A DNA stretch of 64,000 nucleotides from Panax quinquefolius (taxonomy: Eukaryota; Streptophyta; Magnoliopsida; Apiales; Araliaceae), in the NCBI GenBank assembly GCA_020205615.1, contig CM035170.1, forward strand, positions 8,364,311 through 8,428,310, given 5' to 3'. Of the stretch, positions 59,858 through 64,000 are shown in pieces. Numbering within the stretch: the stretch's first letter is position 1; each line of letters begins with the position of its first letter. The translations under genes and the position numbers were made by a program. Below the pieces are notes generated by a model. It had not been told where the DNA came from, searched no databases, and worked only from the letters and a program-made list of their open reading frames with translations.

Positions 59858-60780
59858 ATGTCAAGCTTTCTTAGCTCATATCACGATCTAAATAAAAATA
59901 CGTCGGTTTTGAATAATATTTCTATTGTTAATGAATTTCTGACGTATTCCACGAAAAACTTCTGGCCTACCCTAAAGCGTGAAATTGAATTTTGTATCGA
60001 CCTTGAACCCGTACAAAACCCATTTCTAAATCCCCATATCGAATGGCTCTATTGAACTTGAGAGTTAAAAACTTCAATTGCGCAGGAATTGTTAGACATT
60101 GGCTTTATTCATCCTAGTAATTCTCCTTGGGGTGCTCTGTTACATTCGTGAAGAAGAAAGATGGGAGTATGCGACTTTGTATTGATTATCGGGAGTTGAA
60201 TCATGTCACCATCAAAAATAGGTACCCATTACCACGTATTGATGACTGTTTGACCCGGTTGCAAGGAGCCAAATTCTTTTCAAAGATTGATCTTCATTCG
60301 GATATCACCAATTGAAGATTAGAGCAGATGACATTCTAAAGGCGGCTTTGGAACTTCGATGCGGGCATTATGAATTCTGGTCATGTCCTTTGGATTGACT
60401 AATGCTCCTAACTTTGCCTTCATGGATATGATGAACAGAGAAAGTATTCAAGGAACATTTGGATCACTTTGTGGTCGTCTTTATTGATGACATCCTTATT
60501 TATTCCAAAAGCCGTGAAGATCATGAGGAACACTTGAGGTTTGATACTCCAAAAGCTTCGTGAATACAAGCTTTATGCCAAGTTGAAGAAATCACGAGTT
60601 ACGGCTTGAGGAAGTAGCATTCCTTGAGCACGCGATGGTATCAAGTCATGGAATATCTGTTGACCAACAAAGATTGAAGCTATTCAAAGCTAGGAGCAAC
60701 TTAAATTAGTGGCCAAAATCGTAGCTTTCTCGGCTTAGGCGGGTTATTATCGGAGATTCGTAGAAGGTTTTCTCAAATCG
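59858..60780 (+). pseudogene. Reverse transcriptase of element I, frameshifted
   Basis: The linker (EFCIDLEPVQNPF) precedes 60127-60315, which has [21 protein letters not shown] and [11 protein letters not shown]...[12 protein letters not shown] (first catalytic Asp). After a shift come FGLTNAP-type sequence, [17 protein letters not shown] (catalytic Asp pair, near 60475-60525) and the thumb. All RT motifs are present, in at least three frames. Confidence 0.82.
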
Positions 60781-61500
60781 CTACTCCACTAACTTTCGGT
60801 GACTCGGAAAGATACAAAGTTTGGTTGGAGAGAGGAATGTGAGAAGAGTTTTCAAGAACTTCGAGAGAGACTCATTTCAAAGACTGTTACGACAATACCA
60901 TCTGGTTGGGAGGATTTGTCATCTGATGATGCTTGAGCAAAAAGGTTAGGATGTGTTCTCATGCAACATGGGAAATTCATAGCCTATGCCTCACGATAAC
61001 TCAAAGAATATGAGAGGAATTATCCTACTCATGATCTAGAGTTGGCATCTGTTGTCTTCGCACTAAATATTTGGAGGCATTACTTGTATGGGGAGAAAGT
61101 GGAGATCTTTACGGATCATAAAAGCCTCAAATATTTCTTCACTCAAAAGGAACTCAACATGCGACAATGGCGTTGGCTTGAACTATTGAAAGATTATGAT
61201 CATACTATCGATACCATCACGGAAAAGCGAGCGTGGTAGTAACGCATTGAGTAGAAGATCATATCACGAATGCGAGTGCAATATTGTCAACGCAAAGGCA
61301 TATTTTGTATGACTTGCAAAGGATGGAGATAGAGATAAAGACTCCATGGACCCGTGATGATGATGGCAAATATCTGAGTAGAACCAGAATTTAATTGATA
61401 AAATTAAAAGTTGCTCAAGTTCTGAGATCCGGAGTGCGATCGTATGAGGAAGAAAGTACATGAAGGTCCGATCTTGGAAGCAAGAATCGATGAAGAAGAA
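60780..61500 (+). pseudogene. RNase H and connector of element I, frameshifted
   Basis: 61042-61239 holds [41 protein letters not shown] and the [13 protein letters not shown] end. The first Asp motif upstream is degraded (SGWEDLSS...). The connector continues in shifted frames. Confidence 0.78.
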
Positions 61501-62847
61501 ATACTTGAGTCGACTCCGGACTTTGTGTTCCTAACGACCACGATTTAAATTATAAAATTATGATGGAGCGCACAACACACCATTTGAAATCCATCTTGGG
61601 AGTACCAAAATGTATCATGATCTTGACATACATTTTGGTGGGGCAATATGAAGAGAGAGATAGCGTTTGTTATCTTAAGGTGTCTAACGTGTCAACGAGT
61701 CGGTAAAGAACATCAAGTACCAAAAGGTCCATTGCAACCACTTGAAATTCCGAATGGAAGTGGGAGCACATTACCATGGATTTCGTTCTTGGTCTTCCCA
61801 AAGTTTCTCAAGGCGTAGATGCGATTTGGGTCATTGTTGATAGATTGACCAAGTCTGCTCATTTCTTCTGCGATCTGAGAAACTTATACACTTGAACGTC
61901 TTGCTCATTATGTACATAAGCGAGGTTGTAAGATTGCATGGTATGCGGGTATCCATAGTTTACGATCGAGACCCAAGATTTACTTCGCGATTTTGGGTTA
62001 GTTTGCAAAAAGCTATGAGCGCAGATTTACAATTTAGCTTGGCATATCATCCTCGAGACAGACCAGACGATCGGAGAGGACTATTCAAACTCTTGAAGAT
62101 CTATTAAGACTCTGTGTCCTTGATTTCAAGGAAGTTGGGACAAGTTCTTACCATTGGTGGAGTTTTCCTACAACAACGGTTATCAAGCAAGTATTGGCAT
62201 GGCTCCATTCTAAGCGTTGTATGGAAGAAAGTGTCGTTAACGGTATCTTTGGGATGAGGTGGGTGAAGCAACGATGTTGGGACCAGAGTTGATACGTATG
62301 ACTACGGAAAAAGATTGAAGCGATCCGGAAGCGTATAAAAACCTCACAAGATCGACAAAAGAGTTATCTTGATCTTCATCGAAAGGGCGTGGTAATTCGA
62401 TATAGGAGATCATGTATTGTTACGTGTTGCTCCATGGAAAGGAGTTACAAGATTTGGAAAGAGAGGAAAGTTCGATCCTCGATTCATCGGCCCATTTTAA
62501 TCCTTGATCGAGTAGGAGCGTGGCTATAGACTTGCTTTCTGCTAAGTATGTCTCGTGTTCATAATATTTTCACATATCCATATTACGTAAATATGTGGAA
62601 GACCCGAACCACATTATTGAGTTGAAACCGGACGAAATAGCGGAAGATTTGGCGTATGAAGAAGTTCTGTTCAAATCTTGGATAAGAAGGAACATATTCT
62701 ACGCTCGAGGTTATACCTCAAGTCAAAGTTTTGTGGAGAAACCACGATGTTGAGGAAATGACTTGGGAGTTAGAATCGAAATGAAATCAAGGTATCCTTA
62801 CCACTTGACATACCGTCGTACCCTAATTTTGAGGGCGAAATTTCATA
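61500..62847 (+). pseudogene. Integrase of element I, frameshifted
   Basis: The zinc-finger region (HNTPFEIH..GS, CLTC-type) is degraded. The core starts with [13 protein letters not shown] and [15 protein letters not shown]. 61892-62107 has [50 protein letters not shown] (Glu) follows in another frame, then the YVEDPNHIIEL...FVEKPRC C-terminal part. Same order and spacing as H. Confidence 0.8.
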
Positions 62848-62858
62848 AGAAGGGAGAT
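62848..62858 (+). promoter_or_regulatory. Polypurine tract of element I
   Basis: AAGAAGGGAGA immediately before TGTAAAACCCC of the 3' LTR. Confidence 0.85.
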
Positions 62859-64000
62859 TGTAAAACCCCACTTTTGAATAAAGATGAATTTTCTATAAAT
62901 ATTATTTTTGAATATTATGGAGTGAAATTGATATAATAGTTATAGTTGTGGGTAATATTTATAAATTTTGCAAAATCGTCACGTGAGTTGTTATATAATA
63001 TTTGATTGGTGGGAAATATTCGTTTTAAGAGGGAATATTAAATGCACAATGGCACAATCATTGGTGGACCCCTAGCGAAATTATTATTGGGATTGAGAAA
63101 ATGACAAAAATACTTTATGAAAATAACGGCGGAAGTTTTACTGATTAAGCTGTTGAAACACCTTTATTAAAAGTACGATGTCTGGCGTGGTTGTATAGTA
63201 GCACACGATATTGATTATTGATGCTTACGTGAGAAATCACTCGGTTTTGTTCAATTATTGCTATAGTAATTGTTATAAATTTTGTTTATTTTATGGACCC
63301 TATTTACCTATTTTTCAAAATAGCTTCGGTAGAAGTTTTTTCGATTTTTTATATTATATATATAAATATATATATACGTATATATATATATATGTCACAT
63401 GTTTTAAAATGGTGGTGGGGAGTTCACGGTTAAAGTAAAAAAAATGAAATTGATTTATCTGGTGGATTTATTTGGCGAGTTTGGAATGAGTTTTCAAACT
63501 TGGTCATTATTTGGCCAAACTTTTCAAATCATATAGTATTAATTGATAGCTTGCATCATAATAGGTCGAGGATGTGATAGTAGCATGTGTTATATATATA
63601 AATATATTATATTTTTATTTTGTTTGACTAAGGAGGTTACCTTTTTATAATTAATTTGTACATTGATTCAACAAAATTCAGTAGTGATTTTTTCTCTCTG
63701 CATATGTATATATATATATATATATATATAAATATATAATATATTATATTTTATTTAAAAGATTTTGCTTTAATTATGGATGGACCGTCAGATTAAAAAG
63801 TAAATCAATCCGGAATGATCGATTCATGAGTTAGTTACTATGCAATCCATTTTTCTATAAATAGAAGCTCATTCCTTCATTATTTTCTTAGAATTCACTG
63901 AAGCTTTAGAGAGAGAAATTATAGAGAACTATAGAAAAAGTATTACCTACTTTTACTACTCTTATATTCAGGTTTTTTTACGGTAAGGGATATTATTCTT
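62859..64000 (+). repeat. 3' LTR of element I, first 1.14 kb
   Basis: Matches 55473-56600 closely. TATA box CTATAAATAG at 63855-63864. TA microsatellites near 63360-63390 and 63705-63740. The window ends just before the hairpin array. Confidence 0.92.

Larger units (their letters stand above)
55473..64000 (+). mobile_element. Element I: chromovirus inserted in the gag of H, runs out of the window
   Basis: 5' LTR, internal region with gag and pol in order, and the start of the 3' LTR are present. TTTGT (55468-55472) is the candidate left duplication. Gag begins like element A. All coding parts carry frameshifts. Confidence 0.92.

Noticed and set aside
55473..64000. Hammerhead ribozyme or retrozyme signature in LTRs
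   Set aside because: No CTGATGA...GAAA core with fitting stems was found by eye in any LTR.

Overview
The window is repeat-dense DNA from a flowering plant nuclear genome, with no recognisable host gene. The evidence is a set of AT-rich LTR retrotransposons of two typical plant Ty3/gypsy types. One is a large-LTR chromovirus type, most like Del/Tekay, with a PBS matching initiator-Met tRNA, a gag CCHC knuckle, and PR, RT, RNase H, integrase and a C-terminal chromodomain-like tail. The other is an Athila type, with a PBS matching Asp tRNA and an env-like reading frame. A Mutator-like DNA element is also present. The species cannot be told from the sequence. Almost every reading frame is broken.

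Left block (1-20850). A minus-strand chromovirus (A: gag start 1-241, LTR 428-3093) sits inside the body of a plus-strand non-autonomous element (B: 3094-4763, LTR from 4764). B's LTR is cut off near 6401 and joined, with a short templated repeat, to the 3' half of another chromovirus (D: integrase remnant 6421-7430, LTR starting at 7532). D's LTR was later hit by a gutted Athila element (E: 8032-15829) and by a minus-strand solo LTR (S1: 17801-20377, perfect CTTTT duplication). D ends at 20850.

Middle block (20851-32834). Three tandem copies of an unidentified 1.1-1.24 kb AT-rich unit lie here. The second copy carries a non-autonomous Mutator-like element (22554-31173) with ~375 bp terminal inverted repeats and a 10-bp target duplication; the third copy supplies an empty site. 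Inside that element sits a complete non-autonomous LTR element (C: 23557-30268, TTTAC duplication), a sister of B.

Right block (32835-64000). This is a nested stack. LTR K (+) is split by LTR J (-), which is split by chromovirus H (-). H is split in its 3' LTR by complete element G (39241-51538, CATAA duplication) and in its gag by element I (+, 55473 to beyond the window). G's 3' LTR is in turn split by solo LTR L (41543-43952). The 5' parts of A, B and D and the far ends of H, I, J and K lie outside the window or are lost.

There is no operon-like cooperation between genes. The functional logic is retrotransposition: LTR promoters (TATA boxes are visible in most LTRs), tRNA-primed reverse transcription, polypurine-tract priming and integrase-made 5-bp duplications. 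B and C look like elements mobilised in trans by relatives such as G, H, I or A. The most unusual features are the shared coiled-coil frame that replaces most of gag-pol in B and C, and the array of short hairpins in the transcribed part of the chromovirus LTRs, whose arms change in a compensatory way between copies.
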